49,890 nt of DNA from positions 1-49,890 of the IMG/VR virus record IMGVR_UViG_3300035670_000315; one strand, written 5' to 3'. The notes beneath the pieces were generated by a model, which had not been told where the DNA came from, ran no database searches, and worked only from the letters and a program-made list of their open reading frames with translations. The stretch is from a virus. Made by a program: the position numbers and the translations under genes. Positions 9,368 through 17,549 of this stretch are shown here, piece by piece. Each line of letters starts with the position of its first letter. Position 1 is the stretch's first letter.

Positions 9368-9506
9368 AAATATCTCCTATATTGTATCTTTCCCAAGTTT
9401 GTTTATCAACTAAAACTTCTGTTAAAGAATGAAATTCGTCTTCAATATAAATTGAATATCTTTTAAATATCCAAAAACTCCAAACATCTTTATGGTAAAT
9501 TTTCAT
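9357..9506 (-). CDS. Small unknown protein, 49 aa
   Basis: An open frame from ATG at 9506 to TGA fills an otherwise empty gap and overlaps the next start by 11 nt. The product begins MKIYHKDVWSFWIFKRYSIY, is rich in aromatic residues and ends in GDIYVP. The position in a gapless train of small genes supports it. No family recognised. Confidence 0.55.
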   Translation of the reverse strand: MKIYHKDVWSFWIFKRYSIYIEDEFHSLTEVLVDKQTWERYNIGDIYVP

Positions 9507-9514
9507 TATTTTTT

Positions 9515-9778
9515 TTAAATATATTTTTCTAAAATATTAGAAATAATATCATTTATCGATATATCCTTTTCACATGATTCTGAAATCAACATTTCAAGAA
9601 CATCTCTACTCCATTCTGATATATCTATATCTACTTTAACAAATTTTTGAAGTAAAATTCCATCTTCCTTTTCTACAAAGGAAAATTTATCACCTTGTTT
9701 AATTCCAAGTTTGTTTAATTCGTCTTCTGTGAATTTAACACAGACATCTCCTGTTGGTTCTATAGTTTTTTTTATCAT
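9515..9778 (-). CDS. AbrB/MazE-like swapped-hairpin protein
   Basis: 87 aa. Residues 8-45 (GDVCVKFTEDELNKLGIKQG, then DKFSFVEKEDGILLQKF) follow the pattern of the AbrB/MazE swapped-hairpin DNA-binding fold: a strand, an EL..LGI.-GD turn, then a strand pair. The remaining 40 residues are a helical tail. The start overlaps the upstream stop as ATGA. It may be a transcription regulator or antitoxin-like protein; no toxin partner is obvious next to it. Confidence 0.6.
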   Translation of the reverse strand: MIKKTIEPTGDVCVKFTEDELNKLGIKQGDKFSFVEKEDGILLQKFVKVDIDISEWSRDVLEMLISESCEKDISINDIISNILEKYI

Positions 9779-10116
9779 ATTAATCTTTCAAGTAATCCCT
9801 TTTCATTACAAATATAATCACAACTAGTCCAGTCTCTCATTTCAACACTATCTTCATAATCATTATCTAACTTTAAATATATATTTTTAAATGACTTTTT
9901 GGTTTCATTACTAATTTTTCCCTTTAGGAGAAAAAGAACATCTTCTATGTCTTTATCATCCAAATGGAAATTTAAACTGGAACCATCATATTTTGAACCA
10001 TATCCAAATTTAATTTTTAGTTCAATCGGGGGACTCCACTCCCCAAAACATTTTCCACTAAAATCTGAATAATATGTTGCTTCTTCTTTTTGTTCTGGTT
10101 TAGTTATTTTTTTCAT
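9775..10116 (-). CDS. Unknown phage protein, paralogue of 13146-13499
   Basis: 113 aa. It begins MKKITKP and contains EEATYYSDFSGK, PIELKIKFGYGSK.DG, LNFHLDDKDI and MRDWTSCDY. All recur, slightly changed, in the 117-aa product of 13146-13499. The conserved W-T-S-C-D-Y at the C-terminus may be functional. The start overlaps the end of thyX by 17 nt. Function unknown. Confidence 0.72.
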   Translation of the reverse strand: MKKITKPEQKEEATYYSDFSGKCFGEWSPPIELKIKFGYGSKYDGSSLNFHLDDKDIEDVLFLLKGKISNETKKSFKNIYLKLDNDYEDSVEMRDWTSCDYICNEKGLLERLI

Positions 10117-10765
10117 TAATAGCCTTCAAAGTATATTTAAATGGATTTCCTTCTATATTTTCTACTAGGTTTAACATTTGTTGTGATATATCTCTTATTT
10201 CTTTTTGAGCTTGTTCCGAATTTCTTAGTTTTAAGAAATTAGCAAAACTTCTTATATTAAACATTACATCAGACTGAATTTGACTGTTATATGTTTTAAA
10301 AAACCTAGCAGATTCTTTTGCTCTTTTTCTTCCAAGCAAAGGTTCTAGGTCTTTAATACAAGCATGATAGTATGTATTACCAAGATCGGTATAAATTTGT
10401 AATAATCTATCCCATGTCATATTTGGATCTCCACCTTTTAAAGAAAAGATTCTAGCACCAAACCAATCTTCTGGAATATATATTTTATCCTCTTTTAATT
10501 CTTTATACCTAGCAGATTCCGCATTAATGCTTGATATTCTGTGTTTTAATAGGTGTATATGGGACGCGACATCGCAGTTAATTAGAAAATGAACCGAACT
10601 TTTTTCGAAAGGAGTTTCATGTCCATTTGACCATAATTGATGGATAAGTTTTGGTATTCTTTCTCTTTTTTCATGTGTCAATTCTCTTGAAGTAGAAGTC
10701 CACGCAGAACAAGCTATTATTTCATCTGAACCATAATGTCCTAAAATTTCTACTGTATTTTTCAT
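10100..10765 (-). CDS. thyX: Flavin-dependent thymidylate synthase ThyX
   Basis: 221 aa from the ATG at 10765, which overlaps the upstream TGA (ATGA); a longer frame begins 27 nt earlier. ThyX makes dTMP from dUMP using FAD, NADPH and methylenetetrahydrofolate. The signature RHR-x-x-S-x-N-x-x-S-x-R appears at residues 74-86 as KHRISSINAESAR, with Lys for the first Arg. HETPFEKSSVHFLI (residues 49-62) matches the conserved N-terminal HxxPFEH region with K for the last H. The length is typical (about 220-250). Phage ThyX supplies thymidine for genome synthesis. The two substitutions are conservative, so activity is likely. Confidence 0.92.
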   Translation of the reverse strand: MKNTVEILGHYGSDEIIACSAWTSTSRELTHEKRERIPKLIHQLWSNGHETPFEKSSVHFLINCDVASHIHLLKHRISSINAESARYKELKEDKIYIPEDWFGARIFSLKGGDPNMTWDRLLQIYTDLGNTYYHACIKDLEPLLGRKRAKESARFFKTYNSQIQSDVMFNIRSFANFLKLRNSEQAQKEIRDISQQMLNLVENIEGNPFKYTLKAINEKNN

Positions 10766-11058
10766 TTTAAATATTCTTTTACTGTTTCCCAAAGAGATGG
10801 GATATCATAACATATTTCATTACCATTTCCATCGGTTGCTAGATTTTTTTTATCTTTGAATCCAACCCTTTCATAAAGATACCAATCAATCCAATCATGA
10901 CCTTCTTTTTGAAAAACACTATTCATAAGAATATTAATAATTTTATAATAATCATCTTCAAAGTCTATTAAATCTATTCCTAAATTATATAAAGAAGATG
11001 ATCTTTCTCTATTTTTTTCTATAATTTCTATTAATTTTTTGAATTGTTCGTATTTCAT
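10762..11058 (-). CDS. Unknown acidic protein, 98 aa
   Basis: It begins MKYEQFKKLIEIIEKNRERS and contains EGHDWIDWYLYERVGF and LWETVKEYLK. It resembles small phage helical proteins without a named domain. Its TGA overlaps the thyX start and its ATG overlaps the upstream TAA (TAATG), so translation is probably coupled. Confidence 0.68.
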   Translation of the reverse strand: MKYEQFKKLIEIIEKNRERSSSLYNLGIDLIDFEDDYYKIINILMNSVFQKEGHDWIDWYLYERVGFKDKKNLATDGNGNEICYDIPSLWETVKEYLK

Positions 11059-11645
11059 TAAATGATGTTTCTAATAAAGAATGTATGAAGTTTACCAAAA
11101 AAATTGTACATTTTATAACAAAATCTACTCAACAGTTTAAGTAACCAAAAATATCCAGAATATTTTTTTAATTTATATGAAAAACTGTTTATCTTTTCTT
11201 TGTATTCTTTTTCCCATTGATCTACTCGAATTTTTCTACATTCTTGTTTTTCGGTTTTAGCCAATTCAATTTTATCTAGCTTTCCATAAATAAAATGTGC
11301 ATCAAACTCAGCCCAAATATCTTGTTCTTTGTTTAAATCAAACAATTCATAAAACCTTATAGTACCATGATACTCTACTTTTTTAGAATATTCTTTAATA
11401 ATCTTTTCATCTTTTATGAAGTGCCAACCTTTTAGTTTATTTCTTTCCTCTTCAGTATAGTAAGTAAATTCTTTTTCTACTACATCTTCTACCAATTCAC
11501 CATCATGTGTTATTCGATAGTCAGATAAACAATTTTCCAGATCTTTAGTTTGGAAAGTAACCTCATTCCACTTAATATCTAACGTTTTTAGTTCATCATT
11601 AAATGGTATTTCTTTTTCACATTTAATATTATCAAACATTGACAT
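11058..11645 (-). CDS. Unknown protein, 195 aa, hydrophobic C-terminus
   Basis: It begins MSMFDNIKCEKEIPFNDELK, a start seen in small phage proteins that continue with a beta-rich domain (LDIKWNEVTFQTKDLEN). The last 35 residues (SGYFWLLKLLSRFCYKMYNF and onward) are aromatic, basic and amphipathic, so membrane association is possible. Function unknown. Confidence 0.68.
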   Translation of the reverse strand: MSMFDNIKCEKEIPFNDELKTLDIKWNEVTFQTKDLENCLSDYRITHDGELVEDVVEKEFTYYTEEERNKLKGWHFIKDEKIIKEYSKKVEYHGTIRFYELFDLNKEQDIWAEFDAHFIYGKLDKIELAKTEKQECRKIRVDQWEKEYKEKINSFSYKLKKYSGYFWLLKLLSRFCYKMYNFFGKLHTFFIRNII

Positions 11646-11670
11646 TTTTTTATTATACCTTTCTTTTTTA

Positions 11671-12291
11671 TTATGTCCAGAAAAAATCTCTTCTTTTTAT
11701 TAATTCTGTTAAAATCTCCGTGTCTTTTGTTTTAATTAATTCTTCAATTCTATTAACTTCCTTATATTTTACTTCATAAGGAATTCCGTCATCTTTGAAT
11801 TCAAAGAATTTTTTTCCGTTATGATCTGTTTTATGTTCAAACATATCATCAAAGTCACGGGATGGTGGATAAGCATTTTCTAAGTCTTTCTCTAATTGTG
11901 GTCTTCTTTGAGTTATCCATTTATAAGAAAGTTCTAACCAGTGTGCAAATTCTTTATGATGTTCTGTTGCATCCCAATCTACAATATTTGCTTTGTATTC
12001 ATCTTCATAGAATGCTTTGATAAATTCAAAATTAATATCAACAATCAAACTAGAAATGTCTCTGTATTGACGAGGAACTGCTTTTCGAATTCTTTTGTTA
12101 CGAGGGCTAAAGAAAGGCTTGATGTAGTCATAGTAATACAAACTCCAACGATAGGGGAGTAAATCCCAAACATCCCAAATTCCAAATTTTTCAAGTATAT
12201 ATGATCTAATAGAATATATGAAAGATTTGTTTTTTTCTTCAAAATCAATCTTTAAACAATGGTTTCTTGCTTCAAATATTTCTTTATTCAT
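11671..12291 (-). CDS. Unknown protein, 206 aa
   Basis: Long, mostly helical and charged, with many Trp and Tyr: WDVWDLLPYRWSLYYYDYIK, ATEHHKEFAHWLELSYKWI, and a C-terminal KTDHNGKKFFEFKDDGIPYE segment. The start overlaps the upstream stop as ATGA. No family recognised; one of the larger unknowns of the train. Confidence 0.7.
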   Translation of the reverse strand: MNKEIFEARNHCLKIDFEEKNKSFIYSIRSYILEKFGIWDVWDLLPYRWSLYYYDYIKPFFSPRNKRIRKAVPRQYRDISSLIVDINFEFIKAFYEDEYKANIVDWDATEHHKEFAHWLELSYKWITQRRPQLEKDLENAYPPSRDFDDMFEHKTDHNGKKFFEFKDDGIPYEVKYKEVNRIEELIKTKDTEILTELIKRRDFFWT

Positions 12292-12557
12292 TTTTTAATT
12301 TCTTTTAAAAGTTTATTTGTAATATTCTCAATATGTCTTTGACAAAAATTCTGAGCAGCTTCTATTGTTTTATATTTCTTTTTAGAAATTTGAACTTCAT
12401 CGGCAAATGCATTTTCAAATAAGTAACAAGTATAAAGATTTTCATCATAGAAATTATTTTCTACAACATATTTCCAATTAATAGACTGAACTTTAGCTTC
12501 GTACCAATATCCACTCTTATCATCAAGATATTTCTTTTTCCAGTTTAGCTTTTTCAT
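12288..12557 (-). CDS. Unknown protein, about 89 aa
   Basis: The ATG at 12557 overlaps the upstream TGA (ATGA) and is preferred to one 18 nt earlier. It begins MKKLNWKKKYLDDKSGYWYE and ends with a basic helix (FCQRHIENITNKLLKEIKK). No family recognised. Confidence 0.65.
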   Translation of the reverse strand: MKKLNWKKKYLDDKSGYWYEAKVQSINWKYVVENNFYDENLYTCYLFENAFADEVQISKKKYKTIEAAQNFCQRHIENITNKLLKEIKK

Positions 12558-12853
12558 TCTTCGTAAATTTTCCATTGAGGTTTTTTGTAACCATTGACCA
12601 TATAGATATGTCTATTCTTTTCCCAATCATTATTCCAGAATTTTTTAACAACGTCAAGATATTCTTTTGCTTCTGATTTTGTGGAAAAATATTTAATTGG
12701 GGTAGGTCTTTCTACCAGTTTTGAAAATTCTTTTTTACATATAGGAACACTTGTCGTCCAACCATCGAGAGGACTTGTACTATCATTATTCACATATGTA
12801 TACATATCTGGTTTATGGTTATATTCACAAATTTTATATTTTTTAGTTTTCAT
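12554..12853 (-). CDS. Unknown protein, 99 aa
   Basis: It contains KYKICEYNHKPDMYTYVN, STSPLDGWTTSVPICKKEF, and KYFSTKSEAKEYLDVVKKF, a region resembling a small alpha/beta unit. The C-terminal WKNDWEKN-like stretch is Trp-rich. The start overlaps the upstream stop (ATGT/TGA spacing), consistent with coupled translation. No family recognised. Confidence 0.65.
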   Translation of the reverse strand: MKTKKYKICEYNHKPDMYTYVNNDSTSPLDGWTTSVPICKKEFSKLVERPTPIKYFSTKSEAKEYLDVVKKFWNNDWEKNRHIYMVNGYKKPQWKIYEE

Positions 12854-13149
12854 GTTAAAAATGCTTCTTCTTTTTGTTTTTGAGTTTCAGTCCAAGCTTT
12901 CTGTCTTTCTTTAGTAGCTTTATCTGCTTGTGGTGTATCTAAAAGTTTCCAGAATGCATTGTTTATTGCCTGTTGCTGCTTTCTATCAGAAAGCTCACCG
13001 TTAGAAACTCTGTGTGCATATGACCAATTATCAGCATTGTGTACGAGTTCTCTTATACCATCATTATTAGAAGATATAATAAACATATTAATCTTATGTA
13101 AGAAAGACTCGTATTGCAAGATTTTTTCTTTGTTTGTGGGTCTTTTCAT
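12850..13149 (-). CDS. Unknown helical protein, 99 aa
   Basis: Predominantly helical and charged: KEKILQYESFLHKINMFIIS, then SNGELSDRKQQQAINNAFWK and a Gln/Lys-rich tail (TETQKQKEEAFLT). The start overlaps the stop of the upstream paralogue gene (ATGA). Function unknown. Confidence 0.66.
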   Translation of the reverse strand: MKRPTNKEKILQYESFLHKINMFIISSNNDGIRELVHNADNWSYAHRVSNGELSDRKQQQAINNAFWKLLDTPQADKATKERQKAWTETQKQKEEAFLT

Positions 13150-13499
13150 TCTTTAATATCTAATAATTCTCTTAAAAACCAAAGTGAATTTGAAGTATAA
13201 TCGCAACTAGTCCAGTCTCGAAATTGCATTGAATCTTCAAAATACTTCTCTTGTTGCTTAAGTTTTTTTATTAATTCTTTTTTAAAGTCCTGGGATATAT
13301 TTTTCTTTATTAAATCTAAAATTGGAGTAATATCATCATCGTCCAAATGAAGATTTAAAGTAGCTCCATCTTTTTTAGAACCATAATTAAATTCTATTTT
13401 AACTTCAATCGGAGGAATACAATCCCCAAGATTTTTTCCAGAAAAATCTGAATAAAATACAGCTTCTTCTCTTTCTGCTGGCTTTGTAATCTTTTTCAT
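13146..13499 (-). CDS. Unknown phage protein, paralogue of 9775-10116
   Basis: 117 aa. It begins MKKITKPAEREEAVFYSDFS and shares with its paralogue the P-I-E-V/L-K-I-x-F-x-Y-G-S-K-x-D-G block, LHLDDDDI and FRDWTSCDY. The start overlaps the upstream stop (ATGA). Two divergent copies retained in one gene train suggest an old tandem duplication that later separated. Function unknown. Confidence 0.72.
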   Translation of the reverse strand: MKKITKPAEREEAVFYSDFSGKNLGDCIPPIEVKIEFNYGSKKDGATLNLHLDDDDITPILDLIKKNISQDFKKELIKKLKQQEKYFEDSMQFRDWTSCDYTSNSLWFLRELLDIKE

Positions 13500-14122
13500 A
13501 ATTCGTATGGTTTTTCTACAACAACATAATAACTTCCGTTTTTAACAACCTTAGTGGAACTTCCTTTTGGTAAAGGTTTTTTCTTAAAAGATTTATCAAC
13601 AATTTCCCAAACATTTTTAAAGTTTTTTTCTTTCATTGCCTTATCCATGGGTTCTTGGTATCTTTGTGGTATTATAAATACCATCATCGGCGACCAGTAG
13701 CCATTATGATCTCCTTTAATCTTAGGAACCGGTATGTCACTAATTTGTATAACCCCATCACCAGAAACATCTCCTATTTTTCTAATTCCATTGTTTCTTT
13801 GATAATGCTGATATTCTTCAATTGTTTTTTTAATTTCCCAAGCAACCGTTCCGTCTTTTAATTTTTCTTGACCAACACCATAATATGCGTTTCTATTTTT
13901 CATTAACTCATCGTCTTTATGAAAAACGACAGTCCTAACAAAACTTTCTATAGCCTCTGCGTCATTATAATTAAGGTTTTTGTCCCAAAACGCAGCGTCC
14001 ATTGCAAACTTAATTTGACCGGAACGAAGACGACTATAAACTTCTAACGCTGTTGTTAAGGTTGATAAATGCCTCTCATCAAACTCTATTGAAACTTTTT
14101 TATAAATTTTTTTATTTTTCAT
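13496..14122 (-). CDS. Unknown phage protein, paralogue of 29074-29700
   Basis: About 208 aa from the ATG at 14122 (a longer frame starts at 14146 but overlaps the previous gene). It shares almost its whole length with the product of 29074-29700: IEFDERHLSTLTTALEVYSR, LRSGQIKFAMD.AFWDK, TVAWEIKK, YQHYQRN.G, GDVSGDG, FKKKPLPKGS and a C-terminal YYVVVEKPYEL. Strong conservation between two copies 15 kb apart suggests a selected function, but no named domain was recognised. Confidence 0.75.
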   Translation of the reverse strand: MKNKKIYKKVSIEFDERHLSTLTTALEVYSRLRSGQIKFAMDAAFWDKNLNYNDAEAIESFVRTVVFHKDDELMKNRNAYYGVGQEKLKDGTVAWEIKKTIEEYQHYQRNNGIRKIGDVSGDGVIQISDIPVPKIKGDHNGYWSPMMVFIIPQRYQEPMDKAMKEKNFKNVWEIVDKSFKKKPLPKGSSTKVVKNGSYYVVVEKPYEL

Positions 14123-14126
14123 TTTA

Positions 14127-14447
14127 TTATGATTCAATCTTCTCACAAATATTATTCAGACAATTACATATATTTTCTCGCAATGGTGATCCAACAACTA
14201 GACTTACATTAGTTCTAGTTTGTTCCTCGATATGTTGTAAAACCTTTTTAGCTTTCACAAGTTCTTCTTCTAGCTCTTTGTTGATGTTATGTAAGTCTGC
14301 TATTTGAGTATGAAGCAGTTCACAGTCATGATACCATTCTTTAAGAAGACGAGAGTTTTCTTCTTTGAACTTTTCGATATGTTGATCCATCAAAGTAAAG
14401 TCCATATTAAATTCAAAGTCGCAGTCGTTCAAGTTCTCCTTTTTCAT
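14127..14447 (-). CDS. Coiled-coil protein, 106 aa
   Basis: Residues about 20-75 form a continuous heptad pattern (DQHIEKFKEENSRLLKEW, then LHNINKELEEELVKAKKVLQ), typical of a dimeric coiled coil. The first ATG overlaps the upstream YopX-like gene by 35 nt; an internal ATG at 14405 is an alternative start. Function unknown. Confidence 0.62.
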   Translation of the reverse strand: MKKENLNDCDFEFNMDFTLMDQHIEKFKEENSRLLKEWYHDCELLHTQIADLHNINKELEEELVKAKKVLQHIEEQTRTNVSLVVGSPLRENICNCLNNICEKIES

Positions 14448-14781
14448 TCCAAATATAATCTTTCATAATATTACCAACAATTTCTAAAGAGTCAATAAAA
14501 ATATTCATGATTGGAACATATCCATTATCATAATTGATAACGTAAGCACAATAACAATTCATGTATTCTATTACTCCTAATTTAGATTCATTAGAAGAAT
14601 AAAACTTTACAACATCTCCCTCATAAACCTCGTTCATATTCTTATCATAGATACCTAAAAATTGTTTTGGTCTAAGAATAGGATCTGGTTCAAATAACTG
14701 ATCCACATAACCATTATATTTGTAGTTTTGTACAAACGCTTGAGCTTGTAAGTTCCAGAATTTAAATTTATTCTTGTTCAT
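14413..14781 (-). CDS. YopX family protein
   Basis: About 122 aa from the ATG at 14781. The YopX signature is clear: FLGIYDKNMNEVYEGDVVKF (usual form: L.D..G.EIYEGD.V) followed by a short SH3-like beta region. YopX proteins are frequent in phages of many hosts and have no established function. Two further members occur at 18460 and 18906. The start overlaps the upstream gene by 14 nt. Confidence 0.8.
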   Translation of the reverse strand: MNKNKFKFWNLQAQAFVQNYKYNGYVDQLFEPDPILRPKQFLGIYDKNMNEVYEGDVVKFYSSNESKLGVIEYMNCYCAYVINYDNGYVPIMNIFIDSLEIVGNIMKDYIWNEKGELERLRL

Positions 14782-15175
14782 CTTTTTCGTTCCAGCAAAA
14801 TACCACATTATCAAAATTAGACAATACCCTTACTAAATTTTCTTTAATAAGATTTTCCCAAATTTGGTATCTGTTAGCTAAACCACCACCTAGTTGAGAA
14901 ATATAAAATGTTTTATCTGGTCTTTTTTCAATTATTTTTGTTAATTTTAATAATTCTTCAAAGAATACTTCTTTGTATTCTTCTACATCATAAAAAGATG
15001 TATCTCTGTTATCTGGAAACTTCTTAGTAATAAAACCAAAAGCATGTGGATGATCTCTTAATACAGCTGCTCCACCATAACCTCTTCGTTCTAAGTTATC
15101 TCCAAAAATAAAATATGCATTTGGGTTATTATCAAGAAAGTATTTTGTAATTTCGATGTTTTTATATTTTGCCAT
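14768..15175 (-). CDS. Conserved phage protein with FGDN-RRGYGGAA motif
   Basis: 135 aa. Residues 20-40 carry AYFIFGDNLERRGYGGAAVL, followed by HAFGFITKK and YISQLGGGLANRYQIWENLI. This I-F-G-D-N-x-x-G-x-G-G-x-A layout is common in a small family of phage and bacterial proteins. It recalls a nucleotide- or ADP-ribose-binding loop (macrodomain or Rossmann-like), but I cannot assign it. A macrodomain would fit a phage that carries ADP-ribosyltransferases; this is only inference. Confidence 0.68.
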   Translation of the reverse strand: MAKYKNIEITKYFLDNNPNAYFIFGDNLERRGYGGAAVLRDHPHAFGFITKKFPDNRDTSFYDVEEYKEVFFEELLKLTKIIEKRPDKTFYISQLGGGLANRYQIWENLIKENLVRVLSNFDNVVFCWNEKDEQE

Positions 15176-15575
15176 TGGATATTAAATAGTCTATATATTT
15201 CTGTAAGTTTGTCAAGTCTTCTTCTAAAATATCTTGAACTGAAGATACAGAAACTGGTCCCATAAATCCTTCCCTATCATGAAGTTTAATGTCTTGATAA
15301 TATCTCAATTCAAAGGTGAAATAATCTTCTCCAACAGGAACGATTGCTTCCAGATGCAATCTTCTATTAGTTGACCAACTGCTTCTAAAGCAAAACTGCC
15401 AGTAGCAATAGTGATCATAATCTGGTTCATCCATAGATACAGACAAATCTTTCCAGCATCCAGAATATCTTCCGTCGGTATACCACATATATTCAAAGTG
15501 ATGGAAATTTAACTCTCGAAGAGTTTCTTGAATCTTTTCTGCCTTTTTAAAGAGCCGTATTGTTTCAGCTTTCAT
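15162..15575 (-). CDS. Unknown protein, about 137 aa
   Basis: Start chosen at the ATG at 15575, 2 nt after the upstream stop. It begins MKAETIRLFKKAEKIQETLR, with a Tyr/Trp/His-rich middle (FEYMWYTDGRYSGCWKDLSV, CYWQFCFRSSWSTNRRLHLE) and YFTFELRYYQDIKLHDREGF. Probably a compact alpha+beta domain. No family recognised. Confidence 0.67.
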   Translation of the reverse strand: MKAETIRLFKKAEKIQETLRELNFHHFEYMWYTDGRYSGCWKDLSVSMDEPDYDHYCYWQFCFRSSWSTNRRLHLEAIVPVGEDYFTFELRYYQDIKLHDREGFMGPVSVSSVQDILEEDLTNLQKYIDYLISNGKI

Positions 15576-15576
15576 T

Positions 15577-15861
15577 TTATAAACTCTCAAAAAGATCTTT
15601 GTCAACAATTATATTGTTTTTTGTCTTCGGATCTCCTGTTGTTTCCGGTGTCAAATATTCATGAATCAATTGATTTACTGTAACATACTCACTATCAACA
15701 TCCGAGTAATGAATGTGTTCAAAAGCCATTTCTAATTCTTTTTTGTCTTCTTCGGAAGGAACTACGATTTTATATTTCGTCCACCTTACGTTTTTCAACT
15801 CTTCTTCTGTAAGATCATCAAGTTTACTGTTTTTGTTTTTGTAGTCTGAATATTTTTTCAT
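15577..15861 (-). CDS. Unknown protein, 94 aa
   Basis: Highly charged. It begins MKKYSDYKNKNSKLDDLTEE and contains YKIVVPSEEDKKELEMAFEH and a TVNQLIHEYLTPETT segment. The start overlaps the upstream stop (ATGA type). No family recognised. Confidence 0.65.
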   Translation of the reverse strand: MKKYSDYKNKNSKLDDLTEEELKNVRWTKYKIVVPSEEDKKELEMAFEHIHYSDVDSEYVTVNQLIHEYLTPETTGDPKTKNNIIVDKDLFESL

Positions 15862-16166
15862 ATTTTTAATAAAAATATCTCATATTCTTCTGCACATTGT
15901 TCATGTCCAAAATTTTTTAGGTCTTTAGTAGCTTCCAGTAATTTGTCTCGACATTCAACATATTTCTTCACATATTCTTTGGCATAGGAAGCAGTGTTTG
16001 CCAGACCTTTTTCGAGTTCTTTAATTCTCTGTCTAGCATTACAAATATCAGTACAGAAAATTGAATCACCTTCTTTCACAGAACCACACTCCCAATTAGA
16101 AGCTGATAGTTCATGATATCTTTTATACTTTGAATCGCAAAGTGGGCAGTTGTAGTTATCAGTCAT
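15858..16166 (-). CDS. Zinc-ribbon-like small protein, 102 aa
   Basis: The N-terminus has CPLC at residues 7-10 and a second Cys pair (ECGS, FCTDIC, residues about 27-42) that could bind zinc. A helical coiled-coil region follows (RQRIKELEKGLANTASYAKE) with more Cys. Its role, perhaps nucleic-acid or protein binding, is inference from the cysteine pattern. Confidence 0.65.
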   Translation of the reverse strand: MTDNYNCPLCDSKYKRYHELSASNWECGSVKEGDSIFCTDICNARQRIKELEKGLANTASYAKEYVKKYVECRDKLLEATKDLKNFGHEQCAEEYEIFLLKI

Positions 16167-16167
16167 A

Positions 16168-16500
16168 TTAATACTTTGAAAAAACGTGTTCGTGAACTTG
16201 TAGTCGATCTTTTAACCAACCTTTTAATGCCCAATGATAATCTGTATAATTTGGATCACCTTCATAATGACAGAAAGCATGTCCGAGATCAAATACAACT
16301 TCTCTGTATATTTTTTTCTTTAATCCTTTTATATTTTTGCAAGTAAAGCTATTCAAACCAATAGACGCATCCATACCAAAATCCCATTCAAAATGAACTG
16401 CTTTGGTCTTTCTATCTACATAATAAACATCTATGTAAATAGGTTCTTTGCATGTGAACACACAAAGTTCATGAAATGAATTAGGAAGGTAGAGCTTCAT
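16168..16500 (-). CDS. Unknown protein, 110 aa
   Basis: It begins MKLYLPNSFHELCVFTCKEP and continues with strands such as IYIDVYYVDRKTKAVHFEW. It contains FDLGHAFCHYEGDPNYTDYH and ends in a helix with WLKDRLQVHEHVFSKY. Several His and Cys residues could bind metal, but no family was recognised. Confidence 0.66.
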   Translation of the reverse strand: MKLYLPNSFHELCVFTCKEPIYIDVYYVDRKTKAVHFEWDFGMDASIGLNSFTCKNIKGLKKKIYREVVFDLGHAFCHYEGDPNYTDYHWALKGWLKDRLQVHEHVFSKY

Positions 16501-16509
16501 TGTTTGTTA

Positions 16510-17028
16510 TCATGCCTTGTAAATCTTTTTAAATACACCTGATTCCGCCAAGCTTTCCATAGTCGCCTCAGTGTAATATTTAACAGCATGTCCATCTATT
16601 TTAGATTGGTACATTAGTGTGCTGTAGAACGTATTTGTTGCTTTGTCTTTAATATACACTTCTCCGTTAGCGACTCTCATGTAACCGCAACATGTTTCAT
16701 CTTTCGGAATTACTTTCTGCATTTCTTCTTCAGATTGTTTTTTCTTTGAAAAAAAATCGTTATTAGTAGTATCTACAACATAATCAGAATTAGCAACTTT
16801 CTGCGGAGCACCAATAAAGGGAGCTTGAGAATCTTTAAAATACTTTTCCAGTTCTTTTTTAGGAAGATGGTCTACGAGAATATCCTTACAGAATAAAATT
16901 TCGTTATCTACTTTTCGTTCTTTTAATTCTTCAAAAGTATAATCACAAGCTGTAATAATTGAGCAAATCTTTTCTAGATTTTCAGTCTCTCTAACGACTA
17001 TTTCGAATACGTATTTTTTATCTTTCAT
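16510..17028 (-). CDS. Unknown protein, 172 aa
   Basis: The N-terminal third (KYVFEIVVRETENLEKICSI) is strand-helix. The middle is low complexity with Lys/Glu, and the C-terminus has CCGYMRVANGEVYIKDKATN and a helix ending VFKKIYKA. No family recognised. Spacing to neighbours is 9 and 1 nt, so it belongs to the same operon. Confidence 0.66.
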   Translation of the reverse strand: MKDKKYVFEIVVRETENLEKICSIITACDYTFEELKERKVDNEILFCKDILVDHLPKKELEKYFKDSQAPFIGAPQKVANSDYVVDTTNNDFFSKKKQSEEEMQKVIPKDETCCGYMRVANGEVYIKDKATNTFYSTLMYQSKIDGHAVKYYTEATMESLAESGVFKKIYKA

Positions 17029-17029
17029 A

Positions 17030-17512
17030 TTATTCTGGATGTTCTCCGAGTTTCAAATAATTTGCTTGTTTAATTTCAATATGATTTGAAGCCAATGTTT
17101 TCATGAAATTTTCATTTTTCTGCATAATCATAAAAGGATTTCCACCAGAGTTCATAATTGCTGTTCCAAGAACAGCCATATTGTTGATGTGTATTTTCCA
17201 ATTGTCCGCAGTCCAATGACCTACTTCGTGATACTCCCCATATAATTTTTTCAGATTATCATCTAAATCAGGAATATATTTTTGCGTTGATTCGGAAGCA
17301 TGGAATAGTTTTGTCTGCGATTCTGGAGTTATTGTATTTTGAATTTCTTGGAAAAGAGTTTTTTCATCTATTCCGTTTTGCTTTTCACCATAACGGGATT
17401 TTATAATATCATATTTATCTCCATTTTTAACGGCTATAAATCTTGATTTAAAATGATAGGGGCGAAACTGATATTGAGACGCTTCTTGTTTATTTTCGAA
17501 TATAGTAATCAT
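17030..17512 (-). CDS. Unknown protein, 160 aa
   Basis: It begins MITIFENKQEASQYQFRPYH and contains YDIIKSRYGEKQNGIDEKTL, GEYHEVGHWTADNWKIHINN and NPFMIMQKNENFMKTLASNH. Mixed alpha/beta composition without a recognised motif. Short intergenic spacing upstream (37 nt) holds nothing recognisable. Confidence 0.66.
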   Translation of the reverse strand: MITIFENKQEASQYQFRPYHFKSRFIAVKNGDKYDIIKSRYGEKQNGIDEKTLFQEIQNTITPESQTKLFHASESTQKYIPDLDDNLKKLYGEYHEVGHWTADNWKIHINNMAVLGTAIMNSGGNPFMIMQKNENFMKTLASNHIEIKQANYLKLGEHPE

Positions 17513-17549
17513 AATAATTTTAATCTTTCTGGTAGTTGATGTCGCTTAT

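Noticed and set aside
11941-12162. Plus-strand and alternative-frame products within the minus-strand train (for example 11941-12162 and 12045-12248)
   Set aside because: They overlap convincing genes in other frames and have hydrophobic, low-information composition.
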